A DNA stretch of 64,000 nt from JAKLQR01 sp963753165 (GTDB lineage: Bacteria > Nitrospirota > Thermodesulfovibrionia > Thermodesulfovibrionales > SM23-35), in NCBI GenBank assembly GCA_963753165.1, contig CAVWBP010000003.1:17276-81275 (forward strand), in the 5' to 3' direction. The notes below the pieces were generated by a model, which did no database searches, had not been told where the DNA came from, and saw only the letters and a list, made by a program, of their open reading frames with translations. The position numbers and the translations under genes were made by a program. This document shows, piece by piece, positions 18,051-26,780 of this stretch (positions are counted from its first letter, which is position 1; each line of letters begins with the position of its first letter).

Positions 18051-19167
18051 ACAGAGAAATATCCTGGACTTTGCCCTCAACTCGCTGCTGAGGCGCAAGG
18101 GGAAAAACTCTGCCCTTTTCGTCGTCTACACCGGTATCATTTTTCTTGTTTCCTCGATTGTTTTTTCATCGGAATCGATCAAAAGAGAATCCCAATTCCT
18201 TCTGGAAAACAGCCCGGAGATCGTTGTGCAGAGAACAGTCGCCGGCAGGCATGATCTTATCCCTGAACAGTATATCGAACAGCTCAAGTCCATCAGGGGA
18301 GTTCAGGAGGCGAAAGGGCGGTTGTGGGGATATTACTTTGAGCCGGGTGTGCAGGCGAATTACACGCTCGTCGTCCCTGATGAGTTCCTGTACGGTCCCG
18401 GATATATTGTTATCGGCAATGGCGTATCAAAAACATTTCTCGCGGGGAAAGGGGATCTTCTTCCTTTTAAAACTTTTGACGGTTCTTACGCGAGTCTGGA
18501 GGTCGCCGATATTCTCTCCCCTGATTCTGAAATCGTATCCTCTGATCTTATCTTGCTCGCCGAGTCTGATTTCAGGGAAATGACGGGAATGCAGCAAGGT
18601 TTCTATACGGATCTGGTGCTTACGGTAAGAAATACGAGGGAACTGCCGACGATAACCGACAAGATCAGGCGAATACTGCCTGATACGAGGCCGATAACAA
18701 GAGATGAAATAATGAGAACTTATGAAGCGATTTTCGACTGGCGCGGCGGCATTCTTCTTGCAGTCATTTCCGGGGCCGCATTCGCGTTCATAATATTTGC
18801 ATGGGATAAAGCGACGGGACTGAGTTCAGAGGAGAAGAAAGAAATCGGAATCTTGAAGGGCATCGGATGGGAGACATCAGACGTGCTTTTCATGAAAACG
18901 TGGGAAGGTTTGATTATTTCACTTTCCGCATTCTTCCTTGGCGTGTTCTTCGCGTATATCCATATCTATTTCGCTTCGGCTCTTCTCTTCATGCCGGTGC
19001 TCAAAGGGTGGTCTGTTCTTTACCCTGAATTCAGGCTCATACCATTCCTTGATATGTTTCAAATCACAACAATCTTTTTTCTTACGGTTGCCCCGTATAC
19101 CGTTGCGACTATAATCCCTTCATGGAGGGCTGCAACGATAGATCCCGATTCCGTAATGCGGTTATGA
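18034..19167 (+). CDS. FtsX/MacB-type ABC transporter permease
   Basis: A permease of about 377 residues starting near MGWINKQRNILDFALNSLLRR. There is one N-terminal membrane helix, then a large extracytoplasmic domain (about 60-230), then three C-terminal helices (AVISGAAFAFIIFAW; WEGLIISLSAFFLGVFFAY; ITTIFFLTVAPYTVATII). This is the FtsX layout used by MacB/LolCE-type mechanotransmission systems. The cytoplasmic loop EEKKEIGILKGIGWETSDV is the coupling motif. It overlaps the preceding gene by 17 bases. The ATPase follows 19 bases downstream. Confidence 0.9.
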   Translation: MGWINKQRNILDFALNSLLRRKGKNSALFVVYTGIIFLVSSIVFSSESIKRESQFLLENSPEIVVQRTVAGRHDLIPEQYIEQLKSIRGVQEAKGRLWGYYFEPGVQANYTLVVPDEFLYGPGYIVIGNGVSKTFLAGKGDLLPFKTFDGSYASLEVADILSPDSEIVSSDLILLAESDFREMTGMQQGFYTDLVLTVRNTRELPTITDKIRRILPDTRPITRDEIMRTYEAIFDWRGGILLAVISGAAFAFIIFAWDKATGLSSEEKKEIGILKGIGWETSDVLFMKTWEGLIISLSAFFLGVFFAYIHIYFASALLFMPVLKGWSVLYPEFRLIPFLDMFQITTIFFLTVAPYTVATIIPSWRAATIDPDSVMRL

Positions 19168-19186
19168 CTATGGGAGGACTTTACCT

Positions 19187-19873
19187 ATGATAGAACTGTC
19201 CGCGGTCACAAAGGTCTACAATGCGGGAAAACAGAATGAATTTGCGGCACTCAGGAATATCAGTATGTCAATAGACCCCGGAAGAGTGACTGTGCTGAAA
19301 GGACCGAGCGGATCAGGAAAGACGACGCTGCTCAGCATCATCGGCTGCATGATCAGGCCTACGGCAGGGAGGGTCATGGTGAATGGCAAGGAGATCACGA
19401 GCCTGCCGGAGCGATTTCTCACCGGGACCAGGCGCATGACATTCGGTTTTGTGTTCCAGCAGTTCAACCTCATAAAAGGATTGTCCGTGATCGAGAATGT
19501 GATGCTTCCCGCTTATCCTTGTGGAGAGCCGTATGGACCTATGAAGAAAAGAACGCTTCAGATCCTGGATATTTTCAGGATTGGGGATAAAGCCGAGTCG
19601 AAAATCGAGTGGCTCTCAGGAGGAGAAGCCCAGCGGGTGAGTATCGCCCGCGCACTTATGAACGACCCTGAAGTGATTATCGCGGATGAACCAACTGCCC
19701 ACCTCGATACAAAACTGTCGGAGGAATTTATGGGCATCCTCGGCGCGATGAAGGGCAGAGGCAAGACGGTCCTTATTGCGAGCCACGACCCTATTGTATA
19801 CGATTGTAAAATTGTAGACCGCGTCGTCGAAATGCGCGACGGGACAATAACCGGTTCGGAAAATAGAGCGTGA
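19187..19873 (+). CDS. LolD/MacB-type ABC transporter ATPase
   Basis: A 228-residue ATPase with Walker A GPSGSGKTT, a Q-loop in FVFQQFNL, signature LSGGEAQR, Walker B VIIADEPTAHLD and the switch His in IASHDP. It energises the FtsX-type permease just upstream. It overlaps the next membrane gene by 4 bases (GTGA). As part of a nosL-permease-ATPase operon it probably moves or releases a periplasmic copper carrier or assists the assembly of an exported copper protein. Confidence 0.93.
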   Translation: MIELSAVTKVYNAGKQNEFAALRNISMSIDPGRVTVLKGPSGSGKTTLLSIIGCMIRPTAGRVMVNGKEITSLPERFLTGTRRMTFGFVFQQFNLIKGLSVIENVMLPAYPCGEPYGPMKKRTLQILDIFRIGDKAESKIEWLSGGEAQRVSIARALMNDPEVIIADEPTAHLDTKLSEEFMGILGAMKGRGKTVLIASHDPIVYDCKIVDRVVEMRDGTITGSENRA

Positions 19874-20874
19874 TCATTCATCCCGCGGTCATTGCACTCA
19901 TTGCAGGGTCTCTTATGGTGAGCGGTATGCTTCTGCTTTCAGCATTCTTCGGGGTATCCATTCTCAGGCGCTGGGATATCAGGAGCGGGAGCGAACTTCA
20001 ATTGAATCTGGAGCGCAAAACCTATCTCATTTCTACCTTAATGATGTATGTGCTCTGGTTTCAGCTTGCGTCTTTTTTCCTGTTTATATTTACTGCCGAC
20101 CGTCTCCACGAACTTTTTGTCGGCGCGATGTGCGCTGCTGGAACATTGAACGTGAACGAATACGGTTATCCTGCGCTCATCCTGAAGATGGTCAGTTTTA
20201 TTCTCGCGGGTATCTGGCTGATCGTTAATTATGCAGACAACAGGGCATATGACTATCCGCTGATAAAAAAGAAATATGCGTTGCTGCTTGTACTGACGCC
20301 ATTTGTTCTCCTGGAGGCAGTGGTTCAGGGAATGTATTTCGCGGGGATGAAAGCAGACCTTATCACTTCATGCTGCGGCAGCCAGTTCAGTACCGGAGAG
20401 GGTACGGTTGCTTCTGAACTGGCTTCATTGCCGGTGATTCCGCTTAAGGTAGCATTTTATTTCAGCATTGCATGTACTTTCATGTCCGGGTTTATTTTCC
20501 TGTGGAAGGAAAACAGAAAAGGGGTGCTGTTTTCCCTTGCAAGCGGGATAACCTTCCTGATATCCATAGCTGCGGTTATCTCATTTTTCTCTCTTTATAT
20601 CTATGAACTTCCTACCCATCACTGTCCGTTCTGCATGCTGCAGAGAGAGTATCGCTACCTCGGTTATGTTTTTTATCTCCCGCTCCTCTGTGCTGCGGTG
20701 ACAGGAGCAGGAGTTGGTGTGCTTGCGCCTTTCCGTACCATAGAGAGTCTGAATGAGATTGTCCCCGTGACTCAAAAGAAATTAGTTGCCGCCACGCTCA
20801 TCTCATATTTCCTGTTCAGTGCGGTGGCAACCTATGCGATGATCTCATCCCCGCTGATATTGGAAGGCTATTAA
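19870..20874 (+). CDS. Polytopic membrane protein with CPFC motif
   Basis: A 334-residue inner-membrane protein with about 8 hydrophobic helices. Two cysteine motifs stand out: TSCCGSQF in a loop near residue 170 and HHCPFCMLQREYRYLGY near residue 255, next to a membrane helix. A Cys-x-x-Cys at a membrane edge recalls the quinone-linked disulfide proteins DsbB/VKOR, but I cannot assign it to those families. GTG start coupled to the ATPase stop. It could keep NosL or target cysteines in the right redox state, or bind copper itself. Both are inference. Confidence 0.72.
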   Translation: MIIHPAVIALIAGSLMVSGMLLLSAFFGVSILRRWDIRSGSELQLNLERKTYLISTLMMYVLWFQLASFFLFIFTADRLHELFVGAMCAAGTLNVNEYGYPALILKMVSFILAGIWLIVNYADNRAYDYPLIKKKYALLLVLTPFVLLEAVVQGMYFAGMKADLITSCCGSQFSTGEGTVASELASLPVIPLKVAFYFSIACTFMSGFIFLWKENRKGVLFSLASGITFLISIAAVISFFSLYIYELPTHHCPFCMLQREYRYLGYVFYLPLLCAAVTGAGVGVLAPFRTIESLNEIVPVTQKKLVAATLISYFLFSAVATYAMISSPLILEGY

Positions 20875-20909
20875 ACAAAAACCGCGCATCCGATGGTGCT
20901 CTTTTCAGG

Positions 20910-21353
20910 TTAAGGTGTTCTTCTTTTTACGCCCGGGAAATCAAAAGAAACATTGTCGGAGATTTCACCCTTCCGTACCATGATTTTTAATGTCCAGTTC
21001 CCTTCCATATCAATATAGAGGTTCTCAACGGAGTAGAGGCCGTCTGACTTTTCCTGCACAAACGGTCTGAGCGAGGTGCTTTCGCCGTGGGCTGTGATAA
21101 CAGGGAGAACTCTTACCTCAGCGCCGCTTATGCTGTTCCGCTTGTCATCGAAAAGAAAGAGCATAGCACTGTTTTGTCCAACCAGAAGGTTTTTTCCGGT
21201 GAGACGAATTTCTACAAGAAAAAGGTTGTTCTCCGTAAATTTGGTAAAAATGTGAGACTCGACTTCCTGCGTACCGGCAGTGTCCGTGCTCAGTGAAACG
21301 GCAGGCATCAGAAAGAATGAAGCAACGACCAGAACCATGACGAATGATCTCAT
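20910..21353 (-). CDS. FixH-like secreted protein
   Basis: A 147-residue exported protein. The start at 21353 (MRSFVMVLVVASFFLMPAVS) follows an AAGGAGA ribosome site; the frame upstream has no such support. After the signal peptide a beta-sandwich pattern (FLVEIRLTGKNLLVGQNSAML, then GLYSVENLYIDMEGNWTLKI) matches the FixH/YtkA type, with the same ending pattern (WTLKIMVRKG) as the protein at 15989. It is divergent from the cupredoxin operon and convergent with the CPFC membrane protein. Confidence 0.72.
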   Translation of the reverse strand: MRSFVMVLVVASFFLMPAVSLSTDTAGTQEVESHIFTKFTENNLFLVEIRLTGKNLLVGQNSAMLFLFDDKRNSISGAEVRVLPVITAHGESTSLRPFVQEKSDGLYSVENLYIDMEGNWTLKIMVRKGEISDNVSFDFPGVKRRTP

Positions 21354-21450
21354 AGAGTATCTCCTTAAATTTTTAGATATCAAAATAAATGCAAGAATGG
21401 TGCCCATTTTGCATGAATATACATCGAAAGAAAAAGGTATACATAATATC

Positions 21451-21472
21451 TGCCAGACCACAGTGTCTGGCA
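21451..21472. promoter_or_regulatory. Inverted repeat, possible operator
   Basis: TGCCAGAC and GTCTGGCA form perfect 8-bp arms around a 6-base loop. The site lies between the divergent FixH-like gene and the cupredoxin operon, about 98 bases before the former. The remaining 447-base gap is AT-rich and holds no gene. The inverted repeat could bind a regulator or be an unrelated hairpin. Confidence 0.3.
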
Positions 21473-21614
21473 CAGTTAGTCTCTGAGTCCAAAGCGCTTA
21501 AACACCATTCAACCTATATTTGGCAAGGCAAATTGCCATGCAAAGCAGGAAATTTGCCCGAAAGAACAGAGTGATTTCACAACGAAATCAATGAAAAATC
21601 AACAATATTTGGTG

Positions 21615-21630
21615 TGGTATTGTTTTTGCT
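21615..21630 (+). promoter_or_regulatory. Sigma-54-like promoter before the cupredoxin operon
   Basis: TGGTATTGTTTTTGCT has the GG and GC doublets exactly 12 bases apart and the TTGCT ending of the -24/-12 consensus, but it departs from TGGCAC at two positions. It lies about 170 bases before the first cupredoxin gene. A similar site precedes the hydrogenase genes (40414). Confidence 0.4.
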
Positions 21631-21800
21631 AATAAAGATAAAGTAATAAGTAAATAACAAAATAAATATAAATATAATTAAGTCTTTTTTTAGTATACTG
21701 GAAAAAGGGGTAAAAGATTTTCATGACAATGGAACGTAACAAGAAATTTCTTCACGCAAGAAAAATAAGGAATTCACCTGTAACAGAAAGGAGTGTAAGT

Positions 21801-22991
21801 ATGAGCAAGGCAGGGTTCACAATCCTCTTTCTCCTGATCGCGGTATTCATGTTCGGGATATTCAGTTCTGAAGCAGCGGTATCCGTTCAATGTCCCTTTG
21901 CTGTTATTGATGATCAGGGGAATACCACTAATCCGGATGTGGTCTGCAAGCATTTTGCAGCCAGTGACGGGTTTGCAACAATGGCTGACGGAAGGGTTAT
22001 TTACACCTTCGGCTTCAGCGACGTGACGAATCAGTTGCCGCTTGATCAGATTCTTATCACCGCCGAACTCGATGGAAGGATGTCAGCGCCGGTCATACAA
22101 ATTAAGGAAGGACAGGAGCTTTATCTCACGTTGACGACCCTTCCGATGGCAATGCGCCCGGACCTTTTTGATCCGCACACAATTCACTGGCACGGGTTTC
22201 CAAACGCGGCAACGGTGTTTGACGGCGAACCCATGGCATCGATAGCCATAAACCCGAATGCGAGCCTGACCTACTATTACCAGGTGCCGGGTCCTGGGAC
22301 TTATATGTATCATTGCCACGTTGAAGCAACAGAGCATATGCAAATGGGCATGTTGGGAAACCTGTATGTTACTCCAACTCAGGACGGTCAAAACCTGAAT
22401 GGCTTTACAAAATTCGCGTATAACGACGGCGACGGTTCGACAGGGTATACGAAAGACTATCCGGTACAGATAACATCCGTCGACCCTGAATTTCACGACG
22501 CCAACCTCAATGTTCAACCGCTTCCCTTTGCTGCAATGGAAGACACCTATCCGCTGATTAACGGCAGGGGATATCCTGATACGGTGAACCCTTCAAGTAC
22601 TCTTGGAGCAAGCCCGGAGAACAACTTCAAACCATCCCAGAATTTACCGTCATTAATAGAAGCAAATGAGGGTGATGTGATATTACTGCGTATTTCAAGT
22701 CTGGCCACAGTAAGATTTTATACACTGATCTCTCCGAGCCTTCCCATGAAGGTGGTCGGCAAGGATGCGATGCTGTTACGGGGCACTACAGGACAGAACC
22801 TTTATTACGAGACAAACTCCGTTACCCTTGGTGGAGGCCAGTCAGTTGATGTGCTTATAGATACGTCGGTTATCGGACATATCACAACACCTCAGAGGTT
22901 TTTTCTCTATACCAGCAACCTCAACGAGTTGAGCAACGATCAGGAAGATTTCGGCGGAATGATGACCGAGATCGTTATTTCTCCATTGTAG
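21801..22991 (+). CDS. Secreted multicopper-oxidase-like protein 1 (carries MCO motifs 1 and 2 and a type-1 site)
   Basis: A 396-residue exported protein; start 21801 follows AAAGGAG, and the signal peptide ends near SSEAA. It contains two cupredoxin domains. Domain 1 has motif 1 HTIHWHG (His 126, 129, 131) and motif 2 HCHVEATEHMQMGM (His 171, Cys 172, His 173, His 179, then Met), so it can hold half of a trinuclear site plus a type-1 copper. Domain 2 has no copper ligands: where HPxHLHG would sit it reads VRFYTLISPSLPM, and where HCHxxxH would sit it reads LNELSNDQEDFGGMM. The protein alone therefore lacks half of the eight trinuclear histidines. It is first gene of a four-gene operon. Confidence 0.85.
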   Translation: MSKAGFTILFLLIAVFMFGIFSSEAAVSVQCPFAVIDDQGNTTNPDVVCKHFAASDGFATMADGRVIYTFGFSDVTNQLPLDQILITAELDGRMSAPVIQIKEGQELYLTLTTLPMAMRPDLFDPHTIHWHGFPNAATVFDGEPMASIAINPNASLTYYYQVPGPGTYMYHCHVEATEHMQMGMLGNLYVTPTQDGQNLNGFTKFAYNDGDGSTGYTKDYPVQITSVDPEFHDANLNVQPLPFAAMEDTYPLINGRGYPDTVNPSSTLGASPENNFKPSQNLPSLIEANEGDVILLRISSLATVRFYTLISPSLPMKVVGKDAMLLRGTTGQNLYYETNSVTLGGGQSVDVLIDTSVIGHITTPQRFFLYTSNLNELSNDQEDFGGMMTEIVISPL

Positions 22992-23030
22992 AAAATAATT
23001 GATAAGGGAACAAAAATGAGGGAGGAAGTG

Positions 23031-24365
23031 ATGATTACAATAAAAAAGAAATACATCGCGGGAGCTTTCGTCATTCTGGCGCTTGTTTTTCTTTTCGGCA
23101 GCCATCAGGCGGATGCCAAAATATATGGTATCAACGGCCCGACTTTTAGTCTGAGAGCTATGAAAGGCAATATCATAGCGGATGACGGAAAAAGCATATT
23201 TATGTGGGGGTTTGCAAATGCATCCGGGGCTGAGAGTACGATTCCAGTACCCTGGTCCTACACTGATTGTGAATCAGGGACAGTCTGTAACCGTGAACCT
23301 GACTAATACCCTTCCTGTGCCGGTTTCGATTGTTTTCCCCGGACAGATCAATGTCAATGCTACGGGGGGTGTCCCCGGCCTGCTTACCCGCGAAGCGCCA
23401 CCCGGAGGAAGTGTTTCCTATACGTTTACGGCAAGCGAACCGGGAACATATATTATTACAGCGGAACGAGGCCGGAGCTACAGGTGGAAATGGGACTGTT
23501 CGGAGCACTGATCGTGAGACCTACGGCGATTACCACCCCGTCAGGATTTGCAGGGTGTGCATATAATCATGCAGATTCCTGTTATCACAGAGAATATCTT
23601 TATCTTCTCAGCGACCTGGATCATACCATCCATGATCTTGTCTTACTGAATAAAATCGCAGATGTGGACAACTCGACAGCATATCCGGTCTACTGGTTCA
23701 TAAACGGCCGTTCAGGGCTGGATTCCGTAGCGAAGAATTTTGCACCCTATCTCCCGTACCAGCCTTACAGCGCACTGGCCCGTATGCATCCAAGCGAAAA
23801 GGTTCTGGTTAGACTGATAGGCGGCGTAAGAGATCTTCATCCCCAACATATGCATGGCAATCAGCACTACGTGATTGCCCGGGACGGGAGGATTCTGAAA
23901 GGTCCTGCAGGAGAAGACTTATCCGAGGGCTTAAATACTACGACAGTCGCTCCTGGCCAGACAACAGACGCTTTGTTTACCTGGACAGGCGAGAATATCG
24001 GATGGGATGTTTATGGAACAGTCCCCCATACCTGCAACGGCATTCCGGTGAATGATCCAAGCCCGGGTTCTCCCGGTTTTGATCCGGTAACAAAGGAGTA
24101 CTGCCCTGACCATGGAAAGCCATTGCCAGTTGCATTGCCTGACCAGAATGATCTCACTTATGGCATATTTTACAGCGGAAGTCCATACATCGGTTCTCCG
24201 GGGGCTTTGCCTCCGGGAGAGGGCGGCCTGAACCCAACGGCGGGATTATTCTTCATGTGGCATTCTCATAATGAAAAAGAGCTGACAACGAATAATATTT
24301 TCCCCGGTGGGATGATGACATGGGCATCAGTAGAACACCCGTCAGTCATATTGCCTGCTGAATAA
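23031..24365 (+). CDS. Secreted multicopper-oxidase-like protein 2 (carries MCO motifs 3 and 4); frame disrupted twice
   Basis: The corrected product has 444 residues: one extra C near 23245 (then QYPGPTLIVNQG continues) and one missing base near 23470 (then SGTRPELQVEMG continues). The ATG at 23031 has GGGAGG upstream; the signal peptide ends near QADA. Domain 1 is a cupredoxin fold without ligands: FPGQ stands where HWHG would be. Domain 2 has HPQHMHGNQH (about residue 270) and C-terminal HSHNEKEL (about 411) followed by GGMM, the positions of motifs 3 and 4, but with no Cys for a type-1 copper. It complements protein 1, whose stop is 39 bases upstream. Confidence 0.8.
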
Positions 24366-24377
24366 GGAGGGAATCAT

Positions 24378-26719
24378 ATGGATACATTTACCATCAATCG
24401 AAAAACAGGGATGAAGATACTGTTTTCTTTGTTCTTCATCCTTATGGTTATGATACAGACGTCGTCCGCAGCTGTGGTTGATGTGTATCTGAGGGCAGAT
24501 ACCTTTCCCGTCACGATGCCGGACGGTCAGGTGGTTACCATGTGGGGGTTTGTCCAGACAGACAATACCTATTCCCCTCTGCCCGGACAAGTACCGTCAG
24601 CGCCTGGACCACAGATAAATGCAATAGCAGGGGATACGCTCAATATACATGTTCAGAACAACCTTACGGGTTCCTACACTTGAACCAATTTCGCTCCATA
24701 TTCCCGGGCAGATAACTGTTATGACGCCTACCTGGACCGACGGCACAAGTCGGCAGCCGCACTTCAGTGACTCAAAGGGTGAGGTCTTTTACCCATGAAG
24801 CAGCCCAGGGAGGTGGTATTGCAACCTATACATGGAACAGCCTGAAGGCTGGCACATACCTTTATCAGAGTGCAACGCATCCCTCTGTACAGGTGCAGAT
24901 GGGCCTGTTTGGAGTCCTTGAAGTCAATGCAGCAGCCGGACCACCTGTTCAGGCCTACAATCCTGCGACAACATATGATGTCGATCTCCCGCTTGTATTC
25001 AGTGAGATAGACCCGGCACTCCATGCTTCCGTTTCCGCGGGAACATATGGGATAAATCCATCAAGCACAATTCATTACCAGCCTAAATATTTTCTCATCA
25101 ATGGCAAACCGTTTACTTATGGAGAAAGCGCCATCCCGATAGGGAATACAACACAGACTACGTTGTTGCGGTTTCTGAACGCAGGGCTGGATGATCATGT
25201 CCCTCTTTTCCAGGGTATTTATATGAAAATCATTGCTGAAGACGGAAAGCTCTATCCATATCCGAAAGAGCAATATTCAGTACATCTTCCGGCCGGCAAG
25301 ACAGTTGATGCACTTTTATCACCGTCTCCGGCAGGTTATTATCCTCTCTATGACAGAAGACTTTATCTGACCAATGCTGCTGCTTCTCCGGGGGGAATGC
25401 TCAGATATCTGGTGATACCATCTCCAGTACAACGCACCCTCTCTGTTGCTCTGGCAGGTACGGGAACAGGCAGAGTTGAACTTGTCAGTCTGCCCGGTGG
25501 AATCAACTGCGGCATGGGAAATGCAGACTGTACAGAAATCATAAATGATGGTACGTCTATTGTTTTGTCCGCTACCGCTGCCATGGGTTCTTCCTTTGCC
25601 GGATGGTCAGGTGATTGCACAGGAACAGGGACATGCGCTTTGGTGATGAATGCGGCTAAGTCAGTGACTGCAACGTTTACCGGAGGACCCGGTTCATCGA
25701 TTTCCGGTACAGTGGCAACCGCGACCGGTACACCGATAGCGGGAGTTACGATGGCCCTGACGGGAGCTGCAAGCGCGACGACCACGACAGATGCAGCGGG
25801 GAATTACAGCTTCGGTGGATTGGCAAACGGTGTATATACGGTAACGCCGACATTTGCGGGTTATACATTTTCACCGACGAACAGGGCAGTAACACTCAGC
25901 GGGGCGAATATAACAGGCCAGAACTTCACCGGCACTGTCATTGCTGCAACGTATTCAATCTCAGGTAATGTCGCTACAGCGGGCGGCGCACCGATAGCAG
26001 GGGTAACCATGACCCTGACCGGAGCAGCGAATGCCACAACAACGACAAACGCATCCGGTACTTACAGCTTTACAGGGCTTGTAAACGGTGCATATACGGT
26101 AACGCCAAGTTTTGCGGGTTATACATTTTCACCGACGAACAGGGCGGTAACACTTAGCGGATCAAATGTGACCGGGCAGAATTTCACCGGAACTCCTTCC
26201 ACATATTCTATTTCCGGTACAGTGGCAACCGCGACCGGTACACCGATTGCAGGGGTTAGCATGACTCTGACAGGCGCTGCAAGCGCAACGACCACGACGA
26301 ATGCGTCAGGGAATTACACATTCACAGGACTCGTAAACGGTGCATATACAGTTGCCCCGGCTTTGGCAGGATATTCATTCAGTCCTGTGAACAGAAATGT
26401 GACCATAAGCAATGCAAATGTTACGGCCCAGAACTTTATCGGAACCGCAGCTGTGACATATTTTATCCGCGGTACTGTGAAGAATTCCTTTGGCCGGATG
26501 ATGTCCGGAGTAACAATGAGACTTACCGGTTCTGCAACCATGACCATACTCACGGACGCAACCGGCAATTACCAATTCTCCGGGCTGTTTCCAGGCACAT
26601 ATACAGTGACCCCGAGTTACCCGGGAATTACCTTTTCACCGGCGAGCAGGACTGTCACCATAACAAATCAGAGCTTCACGGGCCAGGAATTTGAAGGAAG
26701 GATAGGCGCAGCACCATAG
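24378..26719 (+). CDS. Secreted cupredoxin-fold protein 3 with four carboxypeptidase-regulatory-like repeats; frame disrupted twice
   Basis: Corrected length is 779 residues (extra T near 24669, extra G near 24778). AAGGAGGG precedes the ATG; signal peptide ends near SSAAV. Residues about 30-330 are two multicopper-oxidase-like cupredoxin domains with the usual framework (HIPGQ, GTYLYQSATHPSVQVQMGLFG) but no HxH or HCH copper motifs. Then comes an InlB-type bacterial repeat (SFAGWSGDCTGTGTCALVMN) and four tandem repeats of about 85 residues (SISGTVATATGTPIAGVTM type). The last repeat, ending TGQEFEGRIG, is more divergent and matches the end of the next gene's product. It probably anchors or scaffolds the oxidase at the surface; this is inference. 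It lies 12 bases after protein 2. Confidence 0.8.
25697..26706 (+). repeat. Four tandem repeats in cupredoxin-fold protein 3
   Basis: Units of about 250 bases encode SISG-VATA-GTPIAGVTM-LTGAA-ATTTT, GNYSF-GL-NG-YTVTP, and TNRAVTLSG-N-TGQNFTGT. Units 1 to 3 are similar to each other and to the repeats at 31.7-32.5 kb; unit 4 is divergent. Confidence 0.85.
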
Positions 26720-26780
26720 TGAGCATTGTACCTAATAGTGAAAACGATAGATTTGGACGGAAAACAAAGGAGGAGTTGAA

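Noticed and set aside
16560..20874. Nitrous oxide reductase (nos) cluster
   Set aside because: Only NosL-type proteins and a generic FtsX-type ABC transporter are present; no nosZ, nosR, nosD or nosF/nosY pair is seen.
21723..21800. Earlier start for cupredoxin protein 1
   Set aside because: The upstream 26 codons lack a ribosome site, while ATG 21801 has AAAGGAG and begins a normal signal peptide.
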